From Prorocentrum cordatum (lineage: Eukaryota; Sar; Dinophyceae; Prorocentrales; Prorocentraceae): 64,000 nucleotides of DNA. The notes beneath the pieces are model-generated. The model saw only the letters and a list, made by a program, of their open reading frames with translations. It did no database searches and was not told where the DNA came from. The stretch is taken from assembly GCA_963575745.1 (NCBI GenBank), contig CAUYUJ010019893.1, positions 344,589-408,588 of the forward strand, in the 5' to 3' direction. The position numbers and the translations under genes were made by a program. This document shows positions 22,116 to 34,069 of the stretch, in pieces (positions within the stretch are counted from its first letter, which is position 1; every line of letters begins with the position of its first letter).

Positions 22116-22429
22116 GGGTTTTTTCTCTGGTATCATTATTTTCCCTCCTCGAAGCACGGCCTCGTGTCGAAACACGACATGAGCCGGGGTACTATTCGTC
22201 TGGGGACCCCCAGGGGCCGCCCCGCCCGCGCGAACTGGAAATGGTGTTTACCAGTAGCCAGAGATCTTAGCACGCATTTGGCCCCCTTGGGCCGGCGAAT
22301 TTGTTTGCTTATGTCTTCATGTATTCATCCATTTGCTATGTATTGAGTTATCCACGTACGCCTTTTTTGTTGTATTTAGTTATGTATGTATGTACCTAAT
22401 TGTTGTTTTATGTGTTCATGTTCGGATAT

Positions 22430-22493
22430 GTATGTATGTATCGGTGTATTTGTATCTATGTAGCACATAGCTGTGTTTCTTTGTATGTATGTA

Positions 22494-22573
<80 letters not shown>

Positions 22574-22574
22574 C

Positions 22575-22605
<31 letters not shown>

Positions 22606-22680
22606 TGTATGTATGTATGTATGTATGTATGCGTATATACACACATAAATATATATATATATATATATATATGCTTGTAT
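22430..22680. repeat. (TGTC)n, (TGTA)n and (TA)n microsatellites
   Basis: TGTC tetranucleotides (22495-22572) pass into TGTA (22575-22630) and then TA (22650-22670). Confidence 0.95.
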
Positions 22681-22689
22681 GTGTAAAGA

Positions 22690-23160
22690 TATCTAAAGTA
22701 CAGGCCCGCGGCCCCCAAACATTTGCCTCCATTGGGAGATTGTGGGGCTCCGGGGGTTCTGCCGGGGCGCCGAGGGCTCCCTAAGATCGCCCGAAGACGG
22801 CCTCCGGATCGCCAAACATGGTGCTTCCAGACAACGGGAACGACCAATGGCGGCCAAAACGGCCAAGGCGGCCAGAATTAGCCCCTGACCATCCAAGAGG
22901 CCTCCAAGACGCCCCCAGAAACCTCCAAGATGCCTCCAAAGGAGCCCCAGGAGGCACAACTTATTGATTCTGCAAATGGTTTTTGGAGGATTTCCAAGTT
23001 CTCGCCTTTTCAGTTTTCCGACGCTCCACGACGGCCCAAGAGGCTGTACGGTCCACTCCAAGACAGCCCCAGAAGCCTCGAACACGGCCCAAGAGGGCCC
23101 CAAGACGGCGCCAGAGGCGCACATGACGGCCCGAGAGGGCCTTATGGGGCTCCACTGAAG
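22690..23160. repeat. Degenerate CCAAGACGGCCCC sequence
   Basis: Imperfect GGCCCCAAGAGGC words with a unique core at about 22960-23020. This is a diffuse satellite type seen throughout the window in both orientations. Confidence 0.6.
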
Positions 23161-23790
23161 GCCCCAGAGGGGGTGTCTGCATGCGTCCGCCACACCCAGT
23201 GCAGCGCTTCGTTGCCCCAAAGGGAGCTCCACCGAAGGTCCCAGTGGCGCAGCCCGCATGCGTCTCCCACACCCAGTACAGCGCTTCGTGGCCCCATAGG
23301 GAGCTCCACCGAAGGTCCCAGTGGCGCAGCCCGCATGCGTCTCCACCCACCAAGTACAGCGCTTCGTGGCCCCATGGGGAGCTCCACCGAAGGTCTCACT
23401 TGCGCAGCCCGCATGCGTCTCACCCACCGAGTACAGCGCTTCGTGGCCCCATAGGCAGCTCCGACGAAGGTCCCAGTGGCGCAGCCCGCATGCGTCTCCC
23501 CCACAGCAGTACGGCGCTTCGTGGCCCCATGGGGAGCTTTACGCAGCTTCCAGTGGCGCAGTCCGCATGCGTCTCCCACACCCAGTACAGCGTTTCGTGG
23601 TCCTACAAGGGGGCTCCACCGAAGGTTCCAGTGGCGCAGTCCGCATGCGTCCCCCGCACCCAGTACAGCGTTTCGTGGCCCTACAAGGGGGCTCCACCGA
23701 AGGTTCCAGTGGCGCAGTCCGCGTGCACTCCCACACCCAGTACAGCGTTTCGTGGCCCTACTATGGGGCTCCACCGAAGACGATTCCTAA
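23160..23790. repeat. ~60-80-bp tandem array (family S3), block 2
   Basis: About eight units with the order CGCATGCGTCTCCCACACCC, AGTACAGCGCTTCGTGGCCC, CATAGGGAGCTCCACCGAAG, GTCCCAGTGGCGCAGCC. Long ORFs appear on both strands because unit lengths keep frame. Confidence 0.95.
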
Positions 23791-24200
23791 AACTGCGGTA
23801 TCCACAACTGCATCTGGTTGGGTCCTTCGCCAGGCTAATACAACTTTGCCTTTTTTTATTGTTGCACGTCGGACCATCATCAAAGCCTCCGTCACCGCCG
23901 AAGACAGATCACAGTAAACCTTCGAGGGCTCCAAATCATCGAGCACCTCAAGGGAGTTTATGATGTTGTGGTTTCCGCATTTCCCCTTTATAAGCTTCCG
24001 AGGCTTGCGCAGGGACTACTAGAAGGTCGTGCGATGCACAAGTCGCTTTAACAATTAAGATTCCATTCGTTAGCCTGTCGAGCCTAGCTAGAACTTCAGC
24101 GCGCGAGAAGCGCGCCCGCGATGGTTCTGTGTATATATATATATATGTGTGTGTGTATATCGGAGTAGGCCGGGGAGACCCCCGAACTGCGACCTCTGGT
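23791..24200. other. Unique spacer, no gene recognised
   Basis: Less GC-rich DNA with a (TA)(TG) run at 24133-24160. Nothing recognisable. Confidence 0.4.
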
Positions 24201-25640
24201 TCGCATGGGGGGCCAGGGGGGCATTGAGGGCTCCAAGAAAGTTCAGAAGGGGCCCCGGGCCCCCCCAGATGCTCCCAAGCTGGCCCAAGAGGCGCCCAAA
24301 GCGCCCCAGGTTGTCTGGAAGGTGGCTGAAGAGCGTACTGAGTTGGCTTCCAGACGGGCCACGAGCGCTCGAAGACAGCCCAAGGTTGCTCTTAGACGGC
24401 CACAAAGGCACTCAAGACGACCCAAGAGGCCACCGAGAAGGCCCTCCAAGGGCAAAAATCAAGCATTTCCGATGGAAACACGTATATTTCCTATATGTTT
24501 GCTTCTCAGTCCTACCAGCGGCCGCGACGGCCCAATGAGCCCCAGACGGCTCAAGAGGCCCCCAAAAGGGCCCCCAGACGGCTTGAAGAGAGCTTCAAGC
24601 AGCACAGGAGAGCTCCAACTCCGACCAACAGAGTACCCAGGAACCCCGAGAGGGCCACCGGAGGACCCCTACATGGTCGGAGAGGGCCCCAAGACGGGCG
24701 CAGGTCCCCATGACGGGCGAAGAGTGACCCAGAACGGCCGAACTGGGCTCCCAGAGGGTCCTAAAAAGACTTACCAGGACTCCCTGAAGACGGTCCAGGA
24801 CGCCGCTGAGAAGGCTCCCGGGTGCAAACAACTAGCATTTCCAATGGAAAAACGTGCATCTCTATGATGTTCGTTTCGTATGTTCCATCGGCGGCCACGT
24901 CGGCCCCAGAGGGCCCCCAAATCGGCGCCAGACGGTCCACGAGGCCCCCAAGAGGGCTCCAAGACAGCCTCAACAGAGCGTCGAGCAGCACAAGAGAGCT
25001 CCAAAACAGCCCGAGGCGGTCCCCAGGGGGCCCAAGGGAGCCACCGGAGGATCCATCCCTACATGGTCGGAGAGGTCTCCATAAGTGCCAAGAGGGGCTT
25101 GGGACAGCCGAAATGGGCTCCCAGACGGGCCACAAAAGGCCCAAAAGGACCCCCCCACGACTGTTCAAGAGGCCGTTGAGAAGGCCCTCCAAAGGCAAGA
25201 ATTCAACATTTCCGATGGAAAAACATATATCTAGGAGCTTCGCTTTTCAGTTCTACCAGCGGTCGCGACGACCCAGGAGGTTACCAAAATGGGCCCCAGA
25301 CGGCCCCAGAAGCCCCAAAGAGGATTCCAAGATGGGCTGAAGAGAGCTTCAAGCGGCACAGAACAGCTTCAAGACGGCCCAAGAGAGCTCCCAGGAAGCC
25401 CGAGAGGGCCACCAGAGGATTCCTACATGGTCGGAGAGGGCCCCAGGAGGGCCCCAAGACGGGCTGAGCTCCCCACGACGAGCCAAGAGGGACCCGGAAC
25501 GGCCGAAATGTGCCCTCAGACGGACCAACAAAGGCTCCAAAGGACTCCACAGGAAGGCCCAGAAAGGCTCCAGAGACTGCCACAATGCTTCCAAAAAGGT
25601 TCCCGGCACGCATTCCAGTAGGCGCCCGTGTACTGAGTGC
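24200..25640. repeat. ~370-bp tandem array (family S2-like), about 3.5 units
   Basis: Repeated landmarks are CATTTCCGATGGAAACACG or variants (about 24465, 24835, 25207) and CCTACATGGTCGGAGAGG (about 24668, 25060, 25425), with CCAAGACGGCCC filler between. The AT-rich core in a CCAAGA background parallels the array at 10.8-11.9 kb. Confidence 0.85.
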
Positions 25641-25649
25641 GCTGAGAGA

Positions 25650-25980
25650 AGAGAGAGGAGGAGGACAAGGAGGAGGAGGAGCAGGAGCAGGAGGAGAAGG
25701 AGGAGCAGGAGCAGGAGCAGGAGCAGGAGGAGGAGGAGGAGGAAGAGGAGGAGGAGGAGGAGGAGGAGGAGGAGGAGGAGGAGCAGCAGGAGGAGGAAGA
25801 GGAGGAGGAGTAGGAGGAGGAGCAGGAGAAGGAGGAGCAGGAGAAGGAGGAGCAGGAGGAGGAGGAGGAGCAGGAGGAGGAGGAGGAGGAGGAAGTGGAG
25901 GAGGAGGAGGAGGGGGAGGACGAGGAGTTGAGGGGGAGGAAGATCAGGAGGACGAAGAAGAGGGGGAAGAGGGGTGTCTG
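25650..25980. repeat. (GGA)n / (GGAGCA)n microsatellite
   Basis: A 330-bp purine tract. Poly-Gly and poly-Leu ORFs over it are artefacts. Confidence 0.95.
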
Positions 25981-27720
25981 AAAACGTACCCCAGTGATAC
26001 CTGGCTTGTGGCAGCCACGCGTTGGTGTGTATATATCTATATATGTATGTGTGTAGACGTAGCTGCTTCTGTTTATGAATATGTATATGCATACGTATAT
26101 GAAGTTGTATATGCATATCTATATGTATGTGTATATGCACACGTATATGTATGCATCTCTGTATACACAAATCTATGATATGGGGAGGGGCCAGTGGGCC
26201 CCAGGGAACCCTGATTTCAGTACCTGGCCTCTGGCCCCTTCCATGGGCGGCTCTTGGCCCTCCCACGTACGTGCGGCAGGCTTTCAAATTGCTCCCAGGC
26301 GGCCCGGGGTCGCTGAACTAACTATTCGTTCCAAGACGCCCAAGACGGCTTCAAGACGGCCCAGGAGGCCCCCAAGACACCCCAAGAGGATTTCCAAGAG
26401 GGCCTCAAGCGGCAAAAATGGCCCCATTCCTTTTGGAAAACGTGAATTGTTTGAACTCTCGTCTCTGGAGCTTTCGGAGCATCCAAGACGGCCCGCAAGG
26501 CCTCTAAGATCGCCTCAAGACGGCCCGAGGCTCCCGACAGCTCTCCAAGACGGCTCAAGAGAGCCCCAAGAAGGCCCAAAATGCCCCCAAGACAGCCGAT
26601 GAATGCCCCAGGACGGCCCCAAGAGGGCCAACAGGGGGTACCCGAACAGATATTCAAGTATTCGGCCCCAAAACGCCCCCACGAGGCCCATGAAGCTCCC
26701 CCAAAAGCTAACAAGAGGCCCCCACGAGCCCCCTGCCCAGACGCCCTGAGGCACTCATGGCGATCCCGAAGCTTCCAGAGAGGAGAGGCGATGAACGACC
26801 GTCCTGACGCGATCTTGGACCATCTTCGAGGTCAAGGTGCCCCCATCATGGCCCAGCAGGTTCCAGAAACTCCCAAAGAGAGCCTCCCTGGAGTTTCCAC
26901 GAGACCCTCCAGAAGCAACTGCACGTGTATATTTTCAGGGGAGCTCCAGACCCCTGGGCGCCAGAGGGTATTGACCCGCTTGTGCAGAGCTGCATCCGCC
27001 CTCCCTGTGGGCCCCCCGGGTGGCCTTCGGAGCTCCGCGACGGCCCCAGGGCGTCCCGCGACTGGACATGACAGCCTCCAGACTGCAGACTGCCCAGGAC
27101 ACCTCCAGGACGCGCTTCGAGGGCCCCATGAACGTTCCCAGACAGCCCAGGACACTCCAAGAGGCCCCCTGAGACCCCAGACCCCGGGCAGGCACACATT
27201 TCAAAACTTCCCCCCTCCCGTATCATTTTTTTGTCCGGGTGGGGTCCCAGCTCTTTTCGGGGCGCTTCAGGGGCGGGGCCCGCTGATGGGGGCCGCCAGA
27301 CAGGTCCCAGACCGATCAGACAGCCGTCCCGACGGACCAAGATTGCCCCGATCTGCCCTGAAGACGGCTTCCAGAGGTTCCAGACGGCCCAAGAAGGTTC
27401 AAACAGCACCCCGACGAGTGCTCCGAGAGGCTAAATTTAGATATTTCCGTTGAGTTGTTTTACGGATTTCGGGCTTCCAACGCTCCCAGACGGGTCAAGA
27501 GGCTCCCCAGACCGCCGTCAAGGCGGCTCTAGAGGGGAGGCGTCCACGACGATCCAAGACCAATCCAAGAGGACCCGCAAGAGGGCTCCATCCCCTCAGG
27601 AAAACTTGCACTTTTTAGTAGATTCGCCTTCTTGGTTCTAACAAAGTCAAAGACAACCCCAGAGGTCTCCCAAAACGCCCACAGACTGCCCATGAGGCTC
27701 GCCCGATTTTAGGACAGCGG
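25981..27720. other. TA/TG microsatellite and degenerate CCAAGA-rich DNA
   Basis: TATA and TATG runs occupy 26025-26175. The remainder is CCAAGACGGC-type sequence with a unique patch around 26930-27320. No exon was recognised. Confidence 0.45.
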
Positions 27721-27841
27721 AAGTCGGTAAGCCCTTGACGACTCAACCGACCGCGCCGGCGCGCGAGGAAGACGGGTCTCGGACTTCCCGAGGCGGGAGC
27801 TGCGTCTGCGATCAGGCGCCGGAAGGGGCGGGGAGAAGATC

Positions 27842-28400
27842 GTGGGCGGCGAACATGTCCGTATCCACAGCCTTGCGGGCCGGACCTTGCGCTGCGATTC
27901 CGTGTGTACTGAGTGTTTTTGTTGCAAATACCCTGCTCGGAGTGTATCCGTGCGACCGGGTGTCCACGACGGGACCGCCCCCCCGAATCCAGACCGCGCG
28001 GGCGTGGATATGGCTACGCTTGCCGCTCGTGAGGGGAGGCGGAAGAGCATCGTCGTGGCGCAGGTAATCAGCATGGGGGAGGAGTAAGTATCGAGTCGGT
28101 TCGGATGTTCGAGGTTCGAGGTGTTCCTACGTTTTTTGCACACCGCAGCCAATTTCCCAGCGACGGGATGCGTTCCAGCAGCTGCGCCTCGCCGAGAAGG
28201 CCTGGGGTGTGCGCGAATCGCCCTGGACGGTTTTTCAACGGGGCCCGGTCGTCGCGTCTCAAGGGAAAACGCGACGGAGGATTTTTGTTGGGGGGGCCCT
28301 TGCGGGGCCCAGGGGCCGCAGAGCAGTATTCGTGGGGACACGCCAGGCACCCAGGACGTGGCCCAGGGGAGACGCGCTGTTGAACACTCATGGCGGCGGC
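27842..28400 (+). CDS. Putative two-exon gene fragment with Cys-rich first exon
   Basis: Exon 1 (frame from 27842, 5' end uncertain) encodes GGEHVRIHSLAGRTLRCDS, a Cys-rich stretch CDSVCTECFCCKY that could bind zinc, and ends AREGRRKSIVVAQ at 28063, followed by the GT donor of GTAATC. A second frame resumes at 28161 after TTTCCCAG (or at 28149 after CCGCAG, same frame) with RRDAFQQLRLAEKAWGVRES and PWTVFQRGPVVASQGKTRRR. Both joins keep phase 0, giving an intron of 85 or 97 bases. Exon 2 is open to 28496, but coding character fades after about 28390. I do not recognise the family. The codon pattern and the non-repetitive peptide support reality. Upstream exons and an ATG were not placed. Confidence 0.5.
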
Positions 28401-28429
28401 CGGTACCGAGGGGTCAGCCGATGCCTTCC

Positions 28430-28870
28430 GAGCCCCTCTGGCCGACCTGGGCTCAAGTCGGGCCTGTCCCTCTGTAGGGGGCACATTCAAGAGTAGTCAA
28501 CAAATAGTCTGGGGACGGTGTGCTGACTATGTTTGTTCTTTCTTCTTCTTTTCTGAAAGAACATGTTTTCAAGCTTTCCTCCAAAATCGGCCTGTAGGGG
28601 GACGTGCCCGACCCAAACCTGGGCATTGGGCGCCGCGCGGAGCCCCACCCCTCTCCGCCTGCCCTCGCTGGCTAGCGTCTGGGGTGGCCGCCCCAGGCCC
28701 GCGGCGCGGCTCCGGCGGACCCAGCTATGAGTCGGGCCTGTCCCTCTACATGGGAGAAAATTCAAACACAGTCAAAGGTTCTCACTATTTGGGCATGTGT
28801 TTCAAACTATGTTTCATCTGTCGTCCAAAATCCGCCTGCAGGGGGACACGCCCTACCTGAACCCAGCTCG
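28430..28870. repeat. ~275-bp diverged tandem duplication
   Basis: AGTCGGGCCTGTCCCTCT occurs at about 28456 and 28731, and each copy is followed by a TTCAAACACAGTC-like segment, TGTTT...TTTC, and CCAAAATCGGCCTG or CCAAAATCCGCCTG, then AGGGGGAC. Confidence 0.8.
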
Positions 28871-29220
28871 GCGCCGATCGACCCGGGTGGGCTATCCCTC
28901 AAACAGCGGCGAAGCGTCCTGGCGTGCCTAGAGACTGTTGTTTCTAGGGTCCGGCGATGACCCAGGTTATCGGGCTTGCCCCCCTCCCCGCCCCCCAGGA
29001 TAACCTAACCTTGCCGGTTGTGCAGGTCTGGGGTGGGGGGGGGGGGCGCGGGCATATGCAGGGCTGCCCACAGCGCGAAGATTAGGTTATCGGCCGGCCC
29101 CCTTCTCCCCCCCCGGATAACCCGGGTTATCGCCGATTTGAAAAAACGGTCTCCAGCACGGCGCCGACCGACCCGGATGAGCTATCCTTCAAGCAGCGGC
29201 GAAGCGTCTTGGCGTGCCTA
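28871..29220. repeat. 60-bp direct repeats flanking GGTTATC/GATAACC motifs
   Basis: A block from GCGCCGATCGACCCGGGTGG to TGGCGTGCCTA at 28871-28930 recurs at 29161-29220 with six to eight changes. Between them lie two C-rich segments bracketed by AGGTTATC and GGATAACC (about 28965-29005 and 29080-29130). Confidence 0.8.
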
Positions 29221-29670
29221 AAGTCCCACCAAACAATGTTCTAAGAACCGTGTATGGTCCTCACGACATGTTCTTAGAACAGTAATGATCGAGATTTTTC
29301 GTGTTTGAACAAGTCGGGTGTATGTCCTAAGAACATGTGTTTTAGTTATTCGAATATTTTGGGGTGCTAAGAAGATGTCGTCGTGGTAGGCCTATAGGAA
29401 TGCGCCGGGACGTTCTGTCCCTGCTCAAATCCCTCCGTGATCAGAAGTTTGGGGAGGCGTAAGACTCGGGTGCGCCAGAACTCTGGTTTGCCGACGCCTT
29501 TTGACGAGCCCGTCCCGGATTTGGGCGGTCCCGTTGTTTCGTGGGAGGTCTGCGGCGGGAGCTCGCGTCGAATTGCAGGCTAGGTCGTGCCAGTTTCATG
29601 ATGGCCCCGCCAGGCCAACCCGAGCCCCTCGAACCCAAGTCTCACGTCTCCCCGATGCAGTGAGTGGAGA

Positions 29671-29835
29671 CCCATGCCACAAAACACCCTGCTTGCCTTC
29701 AGGGTGCCCTGGGTTTCTAGGGTTTCGATGGTTTTGCTATGGAAAGCGTGGCGTTCCCACGCCAAAGGTCAATGGACGTCATGGGGTCTCAGGGTTGGGG
29801 TTCCTGTGGAAGGTCTCTTGTGGTCGGGCCTTCAC
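29671..29835 (+). repeat. Dispersed repeat R1, copy 1
   Basis: Contains CCTGCTTGCCTTCAGGGTGC, CCTGGGTTTCTAGGGTTTCG and GGTCTCAGGGTTGGGGTTCC. Homologous copies lie at 39896-40062 (- strand) and 43512-43690. This looks like an interspersed repeat (SINE-like), not a gene. Confidence 0.85.
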
Positions 29836-30301
29836 TGTAGAGTTACAAGCTGCCGGTCTGGGAAGGTAGCTCCCAGAAGGGCTTTAAGGCTGCACCCCAT
29901 TTCCCCCCCACAAGCTCTCGGCTTGCAATACTCGTCCCTCCGCTCTTGGGCCTCCTCGCTCTCACTCCTATCCCGCCTCCTCGCGTCATCGAGAACAGAA
30001 GCGGTGGCCTCACTGAAGTCCCCATCTTCGAGGTAGGGATGATGATGTTTGGCGGTCTGGTTTGATACACCTGCAGAAAAGACCCCCTGCCCCTCATGTT
30101 TTTGGCCCTCCTAATTTAGGTCCCCTCCCAAAGGTTTAGGGTTACTTGTAGTGCTTATCATCGTGCTCCTCTCCTCGCTCTCCTCCTCGTCCTCCGCCCC
30201 TCCCCCTCCCAAGCATCATGTGGGATTTACGAATTTGCTCTTGCCCGCGATTTCCAAGGTGAACGTGGACCGGAGACGATTGGTTCTACCCGCGTTGAAC
30301 G

Positions 30302-31400
30302 GTGACTGGTCGGATATATTGGCCTTTGGTCACACTCTGCCCGCCAGGGTGTTGCTGCGGCAACAACCCCGATGTGGCGATGCAGAAGATGGGGGAAGTG
30401 GCATCCGCATTGGTCCCGCACTCACTCCAGCTATTTCCTTGGCATCATTGGACGCGCCAGGACATCTTTTTATGCGACGCTGGCGTCTTCGCATGCTGCC
30501 AGGGTGCTTTGGAGCAAGTACTTTTTATTTGGCTTGCTCGCATGGAGGCTCCTCGTGATCCCACCATGGACGAGGTCGGCGTCAACCACCATGAGTTGTC
30601 GAATCGAGGTTGGCTGGGGCTGGATGACGACGATCCTCTTGATGGGCTCGGCGCCGATGGGGAGGACGAGGATCACATGGAGGTTCTCCGCTAAGAGCAC
30701 AAGCGCGGCGACGAGGACTGGGCAAAGCTCAAGTCACGCGCGCAACGAAGTTCTCTCTGAAGTTCGCGAAGAGTCTACCCAGCGGCGTGGCTGGTAGTGC
30801 TCAAAATCTGTTTGGATCCAATCGTGGCCGCGATGCGCACAGCGCTCGACATATGTAGTGCCGGTTTGAATGACAAAAAACTGCGCGGGCACATGCGAGG
30901 AGAGACCAGCGTTGTGCCGCGCCATCGAGATCACGCGCTTGACCGAGACGGTCACGTCCAAGGCAAAGGTGTCGATGAATCCCTCAGCGTGGGGCCTTCG
31001 GCGGCCCAGCTGGAACCCTGCGTAAACTTATTCGCTCGCGTTCAGGTTTCCATCGCGCGGGGATGGTAACTTTACGTGGCATGGTCTGCGGGAAATGGCC
31101 CACACCACCTACCCGTGCAAGTTGTTCTCCATTTGGGATGCCAGGCAGGCTTCGGACGCTGTGATCGCGGGCATCAAGTCCGACGCAGGTTGCTTATTCG
31201 TTTTTCTGGTTTGCGAGATGTTTTTTGCACGCTTGCAGCTTGGATTCTGCCGAGGCGATTGCTGTTCCAGGCTCGGTTGCAGTCGAACTGCTCCTTGGCA
31301 TCCCACATTTAGAGGCGCGTCGCGCATGTTTCAGACGGATCAAGCACGCGAAGAATCGGACGTGGGAGATCTCGTTCGAGTCGCTGGATTCCCATTTTTC
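30302..31400 (+). pseudogene. Decayed protein-coding region, family not recognised
   Basis: Coding-like peptide runs along the + strand but needs several frame changes. 30302-30694 encodes a block ending in an acidic tail (LDDDDPLDGLGADGEDEDHM) and a stop. The same frame then gives EHKRGDEDWAKLKSRAQRSS before another stop, and the +1 frame continues KFAKSLPSGVAGSAQNLFGS, consistent with a 2-bp CT slippage at about 30755. Further on, 31050-31225 encodes DGNFTWHGLREMAHTTYPCK and KLFSIWDARQASDAVIAGIK, and a third frame from 31225 gives AVPGSVAVELLLGIPHLEAR. These segments are non-repetitive and look ancestral to one gene, but introns cannot be excluded. No domain was recognised. Confidence 0.4.
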
Positions 31401-33330
31401 TCGACCAGGCAGCGCGTCATCGACGAGGGCCCGCTCCCGCAGAAAATCGAGAAGCCGTGGCGGCAAGCCACGAGGGCGAAGAAAGCTCGCGGGCCAACTC
31501 CGACGAGGCGCATGGAGACACAAAAGTAGGAAAGCATCAAACGCACACACGGGGTCGGCAACTGGGGAGTACTCATTAGCACCAGCTCCGTTGAACGAGG
31601 GGCGCTCGTTGATGTCTTCTCATCATGGCGCGGGTCTGGCGACGGCACCGGCAGCTCAGCGAGCGCGATTTTGCATGGCCTGAAGCGGCTAGGGTCTATG
31701 GTCATGCAGGAGTGGTGGCACAGCGAGGGGCGATTGTGCATCAGGAGAGATTTATCAGACAGAGCAGTGGCTCTGCTGGGCGGCGCTGAAAGGCGGGGGG
31801 GGCGGGGGGTTGCGACTGCAGCATTGGTGGAGCTAGAGGCCAATCAGGCGCTGATGTAGGCCTAGACCAAGGCGCAGTTGGAGACCCAGCGACAATGGAT
31901 GACCCAATGGACTGGCATAGATTCCCTCGTCAAGATCTTCGCGCCTGCGGGCACGCCGCGACCGTCTTTCGTGGCGATGCCGGCCGAGCGACGCGCAGTT
32001 CGCGCTGCCCTCGACGCTGGCGGCAGAGCTGGCATGGCAATCAGTGCCGCCGTCTCTGAAGGCATCTTTGAGGTCTCGTCGGTTTTCGTGGTGCAAGGCG
32101 CTTAAGCACGCGGACGTGCCCAAGATCGGGAAGCCCGGCGACCGGACAGGTTGCTTTTGTCCTTGTGGGTTCGAGGGGCACCAGCGCCGTGTTGCGAAGG
32201 CAATCGAGGTCATGTTCCCGGTGGAGGCAAAGCCCAGGTGTTTCTTCGATGCAGCGATGGTCGTGTTGCGCATTGACAACGGGACGTCCCATTCTTGCTC
32301 CACTTAATTTGCGCCACTGTGGAGCTAGTTGAGGAGCGCGTCGTTTTGCTGGCCTTGCCGTGCCACCACGAAACCTCCAAGTCCGTGCGTTCGCCAGTTG
32401 TGGCGGGCGCTGCGCGGCAACCGACGCGGCGCTCCATCGAGGACTTCGCGCTCGACTCGCGGCGCGCCATTGCCGTCGACGTCTTGAGCGGCAGCACGGA
32501 CGCGCGAGCGCTTGCGGATTTCGCGCCGGGATCTAGGCTTCAGGCGGACCACCCCGAGCGTTGCACGTTCTGCGAAAGCCGCCCTCTGGCGCTGGCGGCC
32601 GCAGGGAGCTGGCCCAAGCGGCGGCGGCAGCGGGCCCGGGGCAGGCTTACAGGGACCCCCCCCCAGCGAGCAGCCAGCCCCATCCCGCTCGAGGGAGGCC
32701 GAGGCGGGCTGTCTCGGGATCACCGGCAGCATTCTTCCTGCGAAAGTGGATACAAGAAGGTCGATCCACTGATGGCGCGGCTTGATCTTCGGACCGTAAG
32801 GCATGCCCACCTAGTGACAGCATGTCGCTCACGCGCCGTTCCGCTTTCCACGGCGCGGCTAGGGGGACAAAAGCGCGTGTTGCTTCGAACCGGCTCCAAG
32901 CACCAATGTCCGAATGCGCGGCGCTTGTCGGAGTTCAGTAGTGGCGAACAGAGGGAGAGGCCCCAGCGCGAGAAACGCGAGATCACGGCACTCCCGACGA
33001 GACCACATAGGCCATCTGGGCGGGAGACGGGTTGCCAGTTTGACAATAACAGCTGCAGCATCATCACGGGAATATGCAAAAGGGTGGCCACATACCGTCC
33101 ATTTGAAGAAGCACGATTGGCTCCTTATGGCAGCACGAAGATTTGGCAGGAAGGAGCTGCAGGTCCATGCAGCGATTGGGGGGCCTTATGAACCACAGAA
33201 ACTGATGTCGAACATTTTAAGCGACGGCCGACTGAGGCGGCCCAGCTGCCCAGTGCGCGACGAGATGGGCGCCAGCGGTAGAAATCGGATCGTTCGCGCG
33301 CCCACTGAGCGGCCAGAGAGGGCGGGTGCA
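31400..33330. other. Non-repetitive DNA with overlapping ORFs, gene content unresolved
   Basis: Both strands are open for long stretches (for example + 32295-33191 and - 31833-32303). The + peptide TQRQWMTQWTGIDSLVKIF (about 31880-31940) and - peptide ASKKHLGFASTGNMTSIAF both look plausible. This may be a continuation of the decayed region upstream. I do not call a gene. Confidence 0.3.
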
Positions 33331-33339
33331 TGTGGACAT

Positions 33340-33540
33340 ATCCACTGGGGCCTTCGGAGGAGCCTCTTGTGGGGCCACGAAACGTGCGAGGGGTGTGCCG
33401 ACATGGACACGTGGAGGGCAGGCGCGAGGAGGGGAGGAGGGAGGAGGGGGGAGGAGTCGGAAGGAGTCGCTGGGCACTCCCTCTCCAAAGCCAGGACCCA
33501 ACACCGCAGGATGCTTGGGAAAAACTGCATGGCTCCCGCG
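33340..33540. repeat. Stray S3-type repeat fragment
   Basis: CTTGTGGGGCCACGAAACGTG and GAGGGGTGTGCCGACATG match the reverse complement of the S3 units at 19.5-20.0 kb, followed by GGAGG-rich sequence. Confidence 0.6.
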
Positions 33541-34043
33541 CCCATCTGAGCGGCCAGAGAGAACCTTGAGGAGTTGAAAAGGGCCGCGCGGCGCCGTGGT
33601 CTGCGCTGGCACCGGGCGCCGTTGCGCACTTCGCAGGCGGCCCTTGGCGTTGCCCCTTGTGGCGCTGGGCTGCGGCCACGGTGTATCGGCAGGCCTGGCG
33701 GCGCTCGCTCGTTGGGTTAGGAGCGCCTGCTGTGGACGGGGGCGGCGCCTGGCCTCGGCAGCGGCACCAGGCGTGCTGGCCGCTTCTCTGCTGGCCCGCC
33801 GGGTGGCCGCGCCGATTCTGCTCGTTCCGGGTGCAGATCATACGGTATCCAGATGGGCGCATCTGTTCTCTTCCTCCTGGTCCTCTCTGGACGCCGCGTT
33901 GTGGCGGTTCGAGAAGTAAAAAGAGGAATTGAGAGAGGTCTTTGGAGGTCTCTATAAGTCCCCAGATGATTCGTGTCGGTTCTGGAAGCGTTTGGAGTTT
34001 CCTCTGGGGCGGAAAAGAGGGGGGTGATGACTAGGGGGGGGTG
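33541..34043. other. GC-rich unique DNA, no gene recognised
   Basis: Open on both strands (33125-33862 - and 33596-33919 +) with no motif I can identify. Confidence 0.35.
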
Positions 34044-34069
34044 GATATCATGGCGCGGGCCATGATATC
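34044..34069. repeat. Perfect palindrome, 11-bp arms
   Basis: GATATCATGGC and GCCATGATATC are separated by GCGG. Confidence 0.9.

Noticed and set aside
23142-23963. Repetitive-protein ORFs on both strands
   Set aside because: They arise from the S3 tandem array and are open on both strands, which real genes here are not.
24133-24160. TATA box (TATATATATATATG)
   Set aside because: It is a dinucleotide microsatellite. Dinoflagellate promoters are not generally recognised by such a motif, and no gene follows.
34044-34069. Operator-type regulatory palindrome
   Set aside because: The palindrome is real, but no gene or promoter lies beside it, so no regulatory role can be supported.
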